NCBI GenBank assembly: GCA_949130485.1
Contig: OX422205.1
Coordinates: forward strand, 3,206,415-3,270,414
DNA: 64,000 nt
Direction: 5' to 3'
Origin: Agelas oroides
Lineage: Eukaryota > Porifera > Demospongiae > Agelasida > Agelasidae
Shown here: positions 27,686-37,800 of the stretch, in pieces
Layout of the letters: each line of letters opens with the position of its first letter
Numbering within the stretch: the stretch's first letter is position 1
The notes under the pieces: generated by a model
Told to the model about the DNA's origin: nothing
Databases searched by the model: none
The model's input: the letters and a program-made list of their open reading frames with translations, nothing else
Translations under genes and position numbers: made by a program

Positions 27686-29832
27686 GATGCTTTGAAGCAC
27701 ATGCAGGCCTGTTAAAGTGCCAGGAAAGATCAAGAAAGCAATTTTCACCACTGTGGAAGTGTTGTAAAACTCGTGCTGGACTGTTTCAGTACCAGGAAAG
27801 ACATAGAACGCAGTTATCACCACTCTGGAGAACTGGTAAACCTCGTGCAAGCCTGTTTAAGTGCCAGGAAAGACGGAGAAAGCAGTTTTCACCACTGTGT
27901 AGGTCTTGTGAAGCTCGTGCAAGCATGTTTAAATACCAGGGGAGAAGAGGAAAGCATATTTTCTCTACTGTGGAGGTGATGTGATGCACGTACAAGCCTG
28001 TTTAGGTGCCATGAAAAATGGAAAAGGAGTTTTCACCACTCTGGAGCTCTTGTGAAGCTCGTGCAGGGCTGTTTTGGGGCCAGGAAAGATCGAGAAAGGA
28101 ATTTTCACGACTGTGGAAGTGCTGTAAATTTTGTGCAGGCCTGTTTAAGTATCAGGAAAGATTGAGAAAGCAGTTTTCATCACTGTGTATGTGCTGGGTA
28201 ATATGTGCAGGCCTGTTTAAGTGCCGTTACGGTTCGACAAAGCCATTTTAACCACTGTGGAAGTCCTGTGAAGCCCGTGCAAGCCTGTTTAAATGCCAGG
28301 GAAGATGAGGAAAGCAATTTTCTCTAGTGTTGAGTTCCTGTGAAGCACGTGCAGGCCTGTTAAAGTAGCAGGGAGATAGCAGCTTTCACCACTGTGGAGG
28401 TGTTGTGAGGCTCGTGCAAGCCTGGTTTTGTACCAGGAAAGATCGAGATAGCAATTTTCATCACCGTGGAGGTGCTGTGAAGCACGTACAGGCCTGTTTA
28501 AGTGCCAAAAAAGACGGTGAAAGCAGTTTTCACTACTGTGAAAGTCTGCTGAAGCTCGTGCAAGCTTATTTTAGTGCCAGGAAACACCGAGAAAGCAGTT
28601 TTTATCACTGTGGAAGTCCTGTGAAGCTCGTGCAAGCCTGTTTAAATGCCAGGGAAGATGAGGAAAGCAATATTCTCTAGTGCTGAGTTTCTGTGAAGCA
28701 CGTGCAGGCCTGTTAAACTGCCAGCAAAGATGGAGATAGCAGTTTTCACCACTGTGGAGGTGTTGTGAGGCTCGTGCAATCCTGGTTTGGTACCAGGAAA
28801 GATCGAGAAAGCAGTTTTCATCACCGTGGAGGTGCTGTGAAGCACTGTTTAAGTGCCAGAAAAGACGGTGAAAGCAGTTTTCACTATTGTGGAGGTCTGC
28901 TGAATCTCGTGTAAGCTTATTTTAGTGCCGGGATGCTGAGTAACTCGTGCAGGTATGTTTAAGTGGCTAGAACGTTGGACAGAGCCATTTAACTGCTGTG
29001 GAGGTCCTGTGAAGCTCGTGCAGGCCTGTTGATGTGCGAGGAAGGTGCGAGAAAGGCATTTCAACCCCTGTGGAGGTCATGTGAAGCTCGTGCAAGCCTG
29101 TTTAAATGCCAGGGGAGATGAGGAAAGCATATTTTCTCTACTGTGGAGGTCCTGTGAAGCTTGTGCAGGCCTGTTAAAGTGCCAGCAAAGATGGAGAAAG
29201 ACCAGTGTGTATGTCTTGTGAAGCTTGTGCAAGCCTGTTTAAATGCCAAGGGAGAGGAGGAAGGCATATTTTCTGTAGTGGGGAGGTGCTATGATGCACG
29301 TACAGGCCTGTTTAGGTGCCAGGAATGATGGAGAAAGCAGTTTTAGCCACTGTGGAGGTCTTGTGAAGCTCGTGCAAGCCTTTATTTTTGTCCAGGAAAG
29401 ATCGAGAAAGCAATTTTCATCACCGTGGAGATGCTTTTGAAGCACATGCAGGCCTGTTAAAGTGCCAAGAAAGATCGAGAAAGCATTTTTCACAACAGTG
29501 GAGGTGTTCTAAAGCTTGTGCTGGCCTGTTTAAATGCCAGGGGAGATGAGGAAAGCATGTTTTCTCTAGTGTGGAGGTCCTGTGAAGCTCGTACAGGCCT
29601 GTTGATGTGCGGGAAGGAGCGAGATAGCCATTTTAACTGCTATGGAGGTCATGTGAAGCTGGTGCAAGCCTGTTTAATTGCCAGGGGAGATGAGGAAAGC
29701 ATATTTTGTCTACTGTGCAGGTGATGTGATGCACGTACAAGCCTGTTTAGGTGCCATGAAGGATGGAAAAGGTGTTTTCACCACTCTGGAGCTCTTGTGA
29801 AGCTCGTGCAGGGCTGTTTTTGGGCCAGGAGA

Positions 29833-32158
29833 GATGTGGTCGAAGTACAGGAGGAGCCATTTGGTTAGTTAACATTAGTATTATTGTGTGAATCACAGGA
29901 TGGCTGTAATTGCTGTTGCCATCACCCTGTGTATTTGCTTATAGAAGAGGAGGGTGAAACTTTGGAGGTCATTGATGTGCAGGATGAGTCATTTGGTGAG
30001 TTACGTCCAATTAATTGTTCAAATGACTGTGCACTAAATGAGTGTTGATAAGGAGAGCTACCATGTGGTACGGTTCTCACTAAGCAGCATGCAGGGGATG
30101 GTTTTGCTCCCTTTGGTTAATTACAGGGAAATCTGGATGTTGAAAATTTAAGTAAGGGTACGATTTCGGCCTAAATCCTGCCCACAGTAGCTGCTGACCA
30201 CCTTCATATGCATGTAAACAACAGATTTCACATTAGGCAATCTTGCTATTTGGAAGTAAAATTTCAGGAGAACCCTGGACTCAGTACACAACAACAAAAC
30301 TTGACATTTGTAACAATACAACTCCAGCAGATGCAGGAAGTATGGATATGCTGGATCTACCAGGAACTGGAAAGAAGAAAAGGAAGCACAAGAAGAAAAA
30401 GTACAAGCGAAATCAACGTATGTTTACTCAATCTTAGCCTCGTCATTATTTCACATGATATATATTAGTACACATTGCACGATTGCTTACATAGCAGATG
30501 AGGATGTTTCTAATGATGGCGGAAATGTGGACAAAGTACAGGAGGAGCCATTTGGTGAGTTAACATTAGTACTGTGTGGATTTGAGCAAAATATCTATGG
30601 ATCTGCCCTATGAACATCACTACAGAAGGCAAGGAAGAGAGCATTGAGGTTGAGAAGTCTACTGTTATACAGGAGAAAATGTTTGGTGAGTTAATGTGTG
30701 TCATCCATCCAGTTTATTGCTACATCATTCTGGTGTTGGTGATTGTGTGTAGGTGGTGGTGAAGGTGTTGTTGTCACCCTGGCTCAACACATTGGTCCTG
30801 GCAGACCCCCCAAGAGGAAGTTAGAATGTGAGGAAGTTGATATATTTCATAGCATGTGTCTTTTAATATTAAATTTCCTTTCAATGTCCAGTTGTCGATA
30901 CACCCACAAAAAGCCACGTGTGGTTTACACTCATGGGCTTAGCCCAAGGAAATTTCCACAAGGTAGTAGATAAGGTGTAACTGCATATTTTGCATACTGA
31001 CATAATTTAATACAGTGAACTCCTTCTATCATCAGCCATCCAAAAATCACAGTTGAGGAAGTACTCATCTATGTATGCTCTGAGTCCCAGGAAGAGTTAT
31101 TATCGAGGTATTGTTTGTTATCATTAACAAAATATTTGCTAAGCATTAACACACATATTTGCAGCAGTGCAATTAAGCATCGAACTACAAGGAATAACAT
31201 AACCCCTCTCAGTTGGGAAAGCTTGCTAGCATACTGTATATGGTGCTCATATTCAATAACCAATTCTGAACAAAAATGAACTGCATGTCCATTATAATTT
31301 CTGTTTGTGTGTGCTTCTACAAAGAGTTGGCATAAGCAGCTTTACAGTACTCATACTTGCTCATAATAAAGAGTTCATGTATGCTGAACTATACTGTAGA
31401 AACAAAATCACCTTCAAGAAAAGTGCGGCTGCAGTATGGACTTATAAGTCCCATTAAACATCCTCCAGGTAGGTAGTGTAAATTAACAGTGACTGTTATA
31501 CTGTTTGCACTTGTGCTAATGGTGGCCTCTTTCTTATGCAATGGCAGTCATCTCACCAATTTCAAAGAAGAAACTGATGATGACATATGGGCTTAGCCCC
31601 ACAAAGAAAGGTTGGTAGTTTGAAATGCTAATCAGTCTTGTGCTATTCATTATTCTAACGAGGTCCCTATGCATGCAGAACACCATCGAAATGTTTCTGC
31701 AATGTGTGTAGAGCCAATTCCTGCACTTCATTTGACATCTACATGCATACAAGGAGGTACAGAGTGAAGTGACATTTGCATGCATTAATTTTATTACATG
31801 TTCACAATCACGCTTTCTCCTTCATTTAGAGATAAAAGAATTTGTGCAAAGCTTGAGAATGACTCCTAGGACTACACGTATACAACCTTGTCGGGAGAGC
31901 AAAAAACAACTTGGAAGTAAGTGATATCGTTTGCAGAATCCAAACTTTATTACGTATGCCATAGATTGAATTCTGTTATTATTGTATGCAGTTGACAGGA
32001 ACAAATGTCTTAAAGACATTTGTAAATACAAAAGAGACTATCCTGGAAGACTGTGGGTGCAATGCACATCGTGTGGGCAGTGGTGCCATTGCCGTTGCGT
32101 GGGCCTGACAAAAATGCAGGCCCAGCTATTGAAGACGTGGTACTGTAAGAACTGTTAA
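29833..32158 (+). CDS. PHD-finger and AT-hook protein, 5' end missing, about 12 exons
   Basis: I reconstructed the exons from GT-AG borders and phase: 29,833-29,863; 29,945-29,995; 30,268-30,417; 30,498-30,554; 30,626-30,685; 30,753-30,855; 30,892-30,962; 31,036-31,107; 31,400-31,468; 31,548-31,610; 31,679-31,756; 31,830-31,916; 31,992-32,158 (stop TAA). Every intron except the one after 30,855 is phase 1. The N-terminal half is acidic (VQEEPFG occurs twice) with a lysine-rich patch (KKKRKHKKKKYK). An AT-hook-like GRPPKRK follows. Four exons then carry variants of a YGLSPxK motif. The last exon encodes a C-x4-C, C-x2-C-x4-H-x2-C, C-x2-C PHD-type zinc finger ending at the stop. AT-hooks and PHD fingers bind DNA and chromatin, so a nuclear chromatin role is inferred. 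The start is not visible: satellite begins three bases before the first exon. The donor at 30,855 is the least certain. Confidence 0.8.
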
Positions 32159-32449
32159 CTGCTTTACTGTCGTTACCACATTTAATTGAGTTTCTGTTTC
32201 TCATTATACTTTCAACTTGCATATTTATTAAAAATCATAGAAGACAGTGTACTTTGAAATCTGACAGTCCTGAATTTCGTAAATTTGTGAACAAGACGTT
32301 TGCGGAATTCCTATATTTCATGAACATCTGCAAATATTGTGGGCAAGTATTGCCTGGAATTTAGACTGTAGATCTAGAGATAGCTTTTTGTGCATGTTGT
32401 TGGCAAGCAATGATTAAATTTTGTGAATGCTGTGGGGCAACAGTGCATG

Positions 32450-33030
32450 GAAAAAAACTTTGTGAACATTTGTGAATGTTCTGGGCAAGAGACATGTGGA
32501 AATACACTTTGTGAACATTTGTGAATGTTCTGGGCAAGAGACATGTGGAAATATACTTTGTGAACATTTGTGAATGTTCTGGGCAAGAGACGTGGAAATA
32601 CACTTTGTGAACATTTGTGAATGTTCTGGGCAAGAGACATGTGGAAATATACTTTGTGAACATTTGTGAATGTTCTGGGCAAGAGACGTGGAAATACACT
32701 TTGTGAACATTTGTGAATGTTCTGGGCAAGAGACATGTGGAAATATACTTTGTGAACATTTGTGAATGTTCTTGGCAAGAGACATGTGGAAATATACTTT
32801 GTGAATGTTCTGGGCAAGAGACGTGGAAATACACTTTGTGAACATTTGTGAATGTTCTGGGCAAGAGACGTGGAAATACACTTTGTGAACATTTGTGAAT
32901 GTTCTGGGCAAGAGACGTGGAAATACACTTTGTGAACATTTGTGAATGTTCTGGGCAAGAGACATGTGGAAATATACTTTGTGAACATTTGTGAATGTTC
33001 TGGGCAAGAGACATGTGGAAATAAACAAAT
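32450..33030. repeat. 47-49 bp minisatellite, 12 copies
   Basis: Twelve copies of a unit containing GTGAACATTTGTGAATGTTCTGGG then CAAGAGACATGTGGAAATA. Long units are 49 bp; units lacking AT in GAGACATGTGG are 47 bp; one copy near 32,800 is shortened. Long minus-strand reading frames across it are products of the repeat. Diverged relatives of the unit occur near 41,555-41,600 and 41,649-41,680. Confidence 0.95.
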
Positions 33031-33839
33031 TGTGAATCTTCTGCATGGCACTCATGCTGTCCGTCAAGTATATGGCGTAGCCCTTTGGATAGTTTCCAGT
33101 CACTGCCAGAGCAACTTTGGCGCAGTTGCTTTTCCCTCTGCTAATCACACCGACAGCAACATGAACCCCCACTGATCCAACTCGTTTCTGAATGCCTTCA
33201 TAGTGCATACTGATGATGGCAGCCCCTGTAAGCAAACATGTTTATGGTATATATACTATGCAACATTTGTACAGATAATTACCACATACCAAGAAGAAAA
33301 ACCCCACTGATGACATTTTCTCCTGCTATTCGATTCAGACCACTGACGACAAAGTTCAGTGGGTTCACAATGTGTGGGAGGTCAAAAATAGGATGAACTC
33401 CTCCGGCGCCAACTTGTCAAGGATCTCTGGGACCCACACATACTCTTGTTTTTCAATAGGAATTTCATTTCCATTGCTGGTGAATTGCAAGGATGGACCA
33501 AATACAAACACATCTGAGTCTGGCTGTCTCCCAGTACAAACAACAGCTTTGTAATGGACTATATCATCAGTTGGCATCGAGTCATCTGAGTCATTACTGT
33601 CTCCGGCGTTGGAGCTGAGTGTATACACAAAATTAGACTAATTAACGATACAACTTTTATATAAACATGATGCAATGTACACTCACTCAAAGAATTCTTC
33701 CCATAGTTTCATCATGAAGTGCTTTGTTTGAGATGGAGTCATGCTACAAGCCAGTACCGATTGATCCTGAAGTGCACTACTCAGACTGCTTGTGAGCTGC
33801 TCGCTGTTGCTTGCCTTGTACCAGGGCAGAAATCCAGTC
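33030..33839 (-). pseudogene. P-loop NTPase-like gene fragment with a frameshift
   Basis: Three minus-strand exons have GT-AG borders: 33,839-33,687, 33,614-33,290 and 33,235 to about 33,030. The first encodes a segment ending in HFMMKLWEEFFE. The second contains VWVPEILDKLAPE and then, in the next frame, HPIFDLPHIVNPLNFVVSG; the frame changes near 33,396-33,410, implying a one-base deletion. The third contains a Walker A-like GVISRGKS followed by NCAKVALAVTGNYP and runs into the minisatellite. The fold resembles DUF927/D5-like helicase ATPases by motif spacing only, from memory. No start, Walker B or stop is seen, so the gene is broken or continues beyond the repeat. Confidence 0.5.
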
Positions 33840-34069
33840 CTGCAAAATCGACAGTGGCATGTGCTGGCATATTAGAGCACTGAATTTGCTATTCATATCT
33901 CAAGTGGGCTACTTCATAGCTATTATAATAGCTAACAGTAATGCCCCATGGCTGAACATAATAGTATATAAGCATAGTAGGAGAGTTTCAGTTAACAGTA
34001 TTGCTGGCATAGCATGATACGCAAAACTTGAGCACAAATTATTCCTCCAATGCGTGTTTTAGGTGTCAG

Positions 34070-34107
34070 CATAGATGATATAGTACGTCCGTACTATATC
34101 ATCTATG
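34070..34107. repeat. perfect palindrome with 18-bp arms
   Basis: Positions 34,070-34,087 and 34,090-34,107 are exact reverse complements around a two-base TC centre (CATAGATGATATAGTACG and its complement). It lies in the intergenic stretch 33,850-34,860, which otherwise shows no gene. It could be a regulatory palindrome or a fold-back scar. Confidence 0.9.
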
Positions 34108-34607
34108 GTGTCAGTTATGAAAATCGTCGCTCACAGATCCATTCGCTCCGCAGCGTCTGGCTCGCGAGACTAATCGCAAATATTGAAACGTACGAATTTA
34201 GATATGCTTACCCTGAAAAGACCTCGCTCTCTCCCCCACGTTTGACTCTCTCCTGTGTCACTTGAACAACAAAACCTGCCTCTTTCGCCAGCTGCGGTGG
34301 AGCTGACACATGCTTCAAGAGTTTTATCGCGAAGTTGGAAAGAGCAACAAAATCGCCGCGTCGTTCCCTGCCTTTCTTCCAGTAACCTATCTTGTTCTTG
34401 TGCTGCACTATATTCTTCATGACGCTGTATAATGTTGGTAGCAATAACTCTCCATTCCGCTTATCTAACTAAATACCTGGATTGCGTAACCTTTTCGTCA
34501 TTGACACTGTATGCATTACATGCGGCCTAACCTGGCTCCAGATATTAAACGTGTGACAGCAGTGATAGTAAACATATGTAGGCAGACAGTACTATGGAGT
34601 ATATCGA

Positions 34608-34790
34608 GCTAAACAGGCATGCAGGCTAAAAGGCTGATAACAGTACAGTATTGAGCTAAACAGGCAGGTAACAGTACAGTATTACGCTGATAACAGTACA
34701 GTATTGAGCTAAACAGGCAGGTAACAGTACAGTATTACGCTGATAACAGTACAGTATTCAAAACAAGCAGATAATATAGTACAGTATAAG
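34608..34790. repeat. 53-bp minisatellite, about 3 copies
   Basis: The units GCTGATAACAGTACAGTATT and GAGCTAAACAGGCAGGTAAC alternate, giving a period of about 53 bp, with degenerate copies at both ends. It lies just downstream of the KDZ transposase stop codon (minus-strand sense). Confidence 0.85.
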
Positions 34791-34862
34791 GGATGCTAGT
34801 ACAGCATGGAGCTAAACAAGCTCATACTGAATGTTGCATGAGCAAGGAAAATACATAGCTAA

Positions 34863-37800
34863 CTAAAAAGACATTGATGAAGTTTTCTTAGGGAGGATTG
34901 GCTTCTTCCCATTCTTATAACACTTGCTTGTGTACCAGTTTCTCCGCACCACCATACGGTGTAGGTAAAACAGGTGATGTGTCCTGTTCATGGAGCACAG
35001 AATGTGTTTGAATCTGGCTACCCACACAAAAGTTTGTTCGCCTGCCTGTGTATTGAAGTGAGGGTTGTCTGCTTTGATTTTCGCAGGGTTGTATTTGGTG
35101 TGGCATTTTTCAGAAGTGTGGTTACGAAAATGAAAAACATCTATAATTTTCACAACATTTAGCCACAGCTTGTTGAATGGGGATGGAAATGGTAGAGGTC
35201 GTTGGGCAACTTTCATTCTATCCAAATTGCACATATTGTCATATGCTAAAGTTACTTCGGGTACTTTGGAAGTTGTTTTCACCAAGGAACATAACCACTG
35301 TACGAGTATGAAAAACACTTGTGATGGTGACTCTGACCTGCAACAGAAAGTAAAATTTTTAATCATTTGAGAAAATTGTACTTAAATGCTGTGGACAGTA
35401 TAGCTAAGATGATGCTTAGTCTTATTTCACTGCAGTAGCCCCTTGCTATAATCTGAATAGCCTTATTCCTACAGTTGTTCAGATGAACAAGGTTGTTTGG
35501 ATTAGTATAGCTAACAGTAATACATTTTGAACCTAAGTGGATGCAGGTTTTATTTAATGCACAGCAAAATAGCCATGAAGATCAGTGTTCGAATTAGTGA
35601 AGGTCAACTGAGAATATACAGTAGTGTAGTGTACATACGGGGGAACCACATCTGAGCAAGTATGTTTTCTCCATGATGCTTAGGAATTCAATCACTTAAT
35701 GCCAGAAGAACAAGATTCAAAAACTACACTGCACAAGAAACGAGTGTTCAATGCACAGGAGGCCAGTTAGCACACAATGGCCGAAGACATGGAGTTCTCA
35801 TCCATATTTGTACAGCAGCTATTGCTTGTCTGGTACAGCAGTGGTCGACCAATGGACATGGAGATCAAGTTAAGGTTTGTACAGCAGTATAGACCCACTG
35901 AAGCATGTATCATTTATAAAAGGTAACACAAAACCAAGCTTATTTGGCATCGTGCATGAATCTCCATAATATTTTACATATATACCTGACCTAATGTCAG
36001 TCTCAGACTTACTTGTACAGGGGTTGCCAAGTGTCAATATGTCCTCCACCACGCACCACAAACTGGTGTCCACGAGACCATTTTCTCAACCTCTTCCCCT
36101 GGCCTGTATCTTTGCGGCACATAGGCTCACAGGGATCACTAGCAACAGCTGTATCCAAGAGGCTTGGATATTCCTTAAGGAGACTGTGGATTCCTTAATT
36201 TTAACAGGGACAAAAAGCATGAAATAAAGTAGCATAGCGCACTAATAGTTATGTTAATTCTTTGATAGCAGCTGTGTTGTACTAGGACAGATTCCAAAGC
36301 TAAAGGCTCAGTACCTTTCAGTTATCTTATATGTACCACAGCTAACTAGGGGGAATCAAAGCCACTTGTGCATGGTTGCTACTGCATAATGTGATAAATT
36401 CCTTTTAAACACTAATTACAGTAGGACCCACATTTCAACTACCTATCATACAAATGCGAAGCAGCATGTTGATTTTCCCTCTAAAGAGGTATCTTTTCAA
36501 AACAATTTGGTATCCAATCATGCATCCCCATTCTAGAATCATGTAACCCCATTACCTTGTGAGTTTGAAGCTGTTTGCCCAACAGTGTTTCCTTCCACTT
36601 GAAGTTGCTCAACCACCTGGTCAACTTTATCCACATCCACTTGACTCAGCTGTTCATCAGCCACATCTAATTATGGTAAAATTGTGAATGACATAGGGCC
36701 TCCTGATAGTCCATGATATAGTGGATATGATGGCATTTGCAAGCCATAGCTCTCCTCTTCATGGTCATAAATGTGTATGCTGAAAATGGAAGCAATTTTA
36801 ACATTCTGGGGGTGATTTTTTTTTGCAGTAAGCTTACTGCATCTGTGCATCACATTGCCAGTGCTTCATTACTAGCATCCCTTTATAGATGACTCATGTG
36901 CTTTCAGCCAGCTCTTCAAGGGACTAAGTCTGCTGATGTTCACATGATTGCAATGATATTAGTAGCATACCTCAATGGTCGGAATGAGCAATTGCCTTTG
37001 TGTATGGTAACGTTCTGTTACTTCCCTAACCTTACTGTTACAACACAGTTTCTTAACCATGACTACAACTACATAACATACCTGTTGGAGATCTGCGACA
37101 GTATGCCATAAATTCTTTCACCCCTGTTGGTATTCCAGGAGCTTGCTCTTCCAGTAGCTTGCAGTGCTCAATGCAGAAGGCTTTTCCTTGTGCAGGAGCA
37201 GCAGCACACACATCAGGTAAGTGGAGATTTGGTATTCCTGCAACTGAGTGCTGTTGCGATACATTAGAAAAGAAAGGGTGTGGCTTTTGAATATATAAAC
37301 AAGAATATATTAAATAAGATACAGTGGATCCCCTCTAATGCGGGCACCATAGGTACTACCGCTGTGTGTCAGGAATACGGAGGCATCTGTATTTCAGAGG
37401 CTTCTTGTATATTTCCAGTGGGCATGGCAATCTGTACTTGTTGGTGTTGAGCACTACAAGTACAAATCCCCCTTCCAGAGCCCTCCCTTGCTGTTTGTTG
37501 GCAAGAAGGGCTAACCAGAGGCTTGTACTATGTGTACCAGTGCTATTATGATGTCCAGTTGTTGAATCAAGCGTGCCGGAAAATCTTGCATGAGAGGGCA
37601 CATGAGCGTCTGCAATATGGGGTGAATTTTGTACAGTCCAGGTACTAATTGGGACCAAAAAAAAGAACTGTCCGCTTTACAGAATAGCGGGGTGTCCGCA
37701 TTTCAGGGGTATGGCTGTTAATGGGAATGCAACATGTACCTGCATGAGCAAAATGTCCTTCAAAACAAGATGTCCGCATTTCAGAATTTCAGAACAGCAG

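Larger units (their letters stand above)
1..29830. repeat. 72-bp satellite array with higher-order structure
   Basis: A monomer of about 72 bp recurs from the first base to about 29,830, interrupted only by three 0.7-kb spacers. Its invariant words are GCTCGTGCA, GCCTGTTTAA, GCCAGG, GAAAGCA and CACTGTGGAGGT. Most copies lie in one orientation; one block (about 12,890-14,327) is inverted. Monomers diverge from each other, while blocks of several monomers recur nearly unchanged, which is the signature of unequal crossing-over in satellites. Because 72 is 24 codons, any stop-free monomer frame stays open across many copies. This explains the many short ORFs on both strands. I see no start context, splice structure or domain that would make them genes. 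The array continues beyond the left edge. Confidence 0.96.

Noticed and set aside
1..29830. Numerous 60-190 codon ORFs with KCQERSRKQFS or ARKDRESNFH patterns
   Set aside because: These are monomer translations in different frames and strands, with no splice logic, start context or domain.
1..29830. Repeat regularity suggestive of a CRISPR array
   Set aside because: Units are directly adjoining diverged satellite monomers with no unique spacers, in a eukaryotic context.
32361..33235. Three overlapping minus-strand ORFs of 217-273 codons
   Set aside because: All three read the 47-49 bp minisatellite in different frames. Only the N-terminal part of the longest (33,235 to about 33,030) is exon-like.
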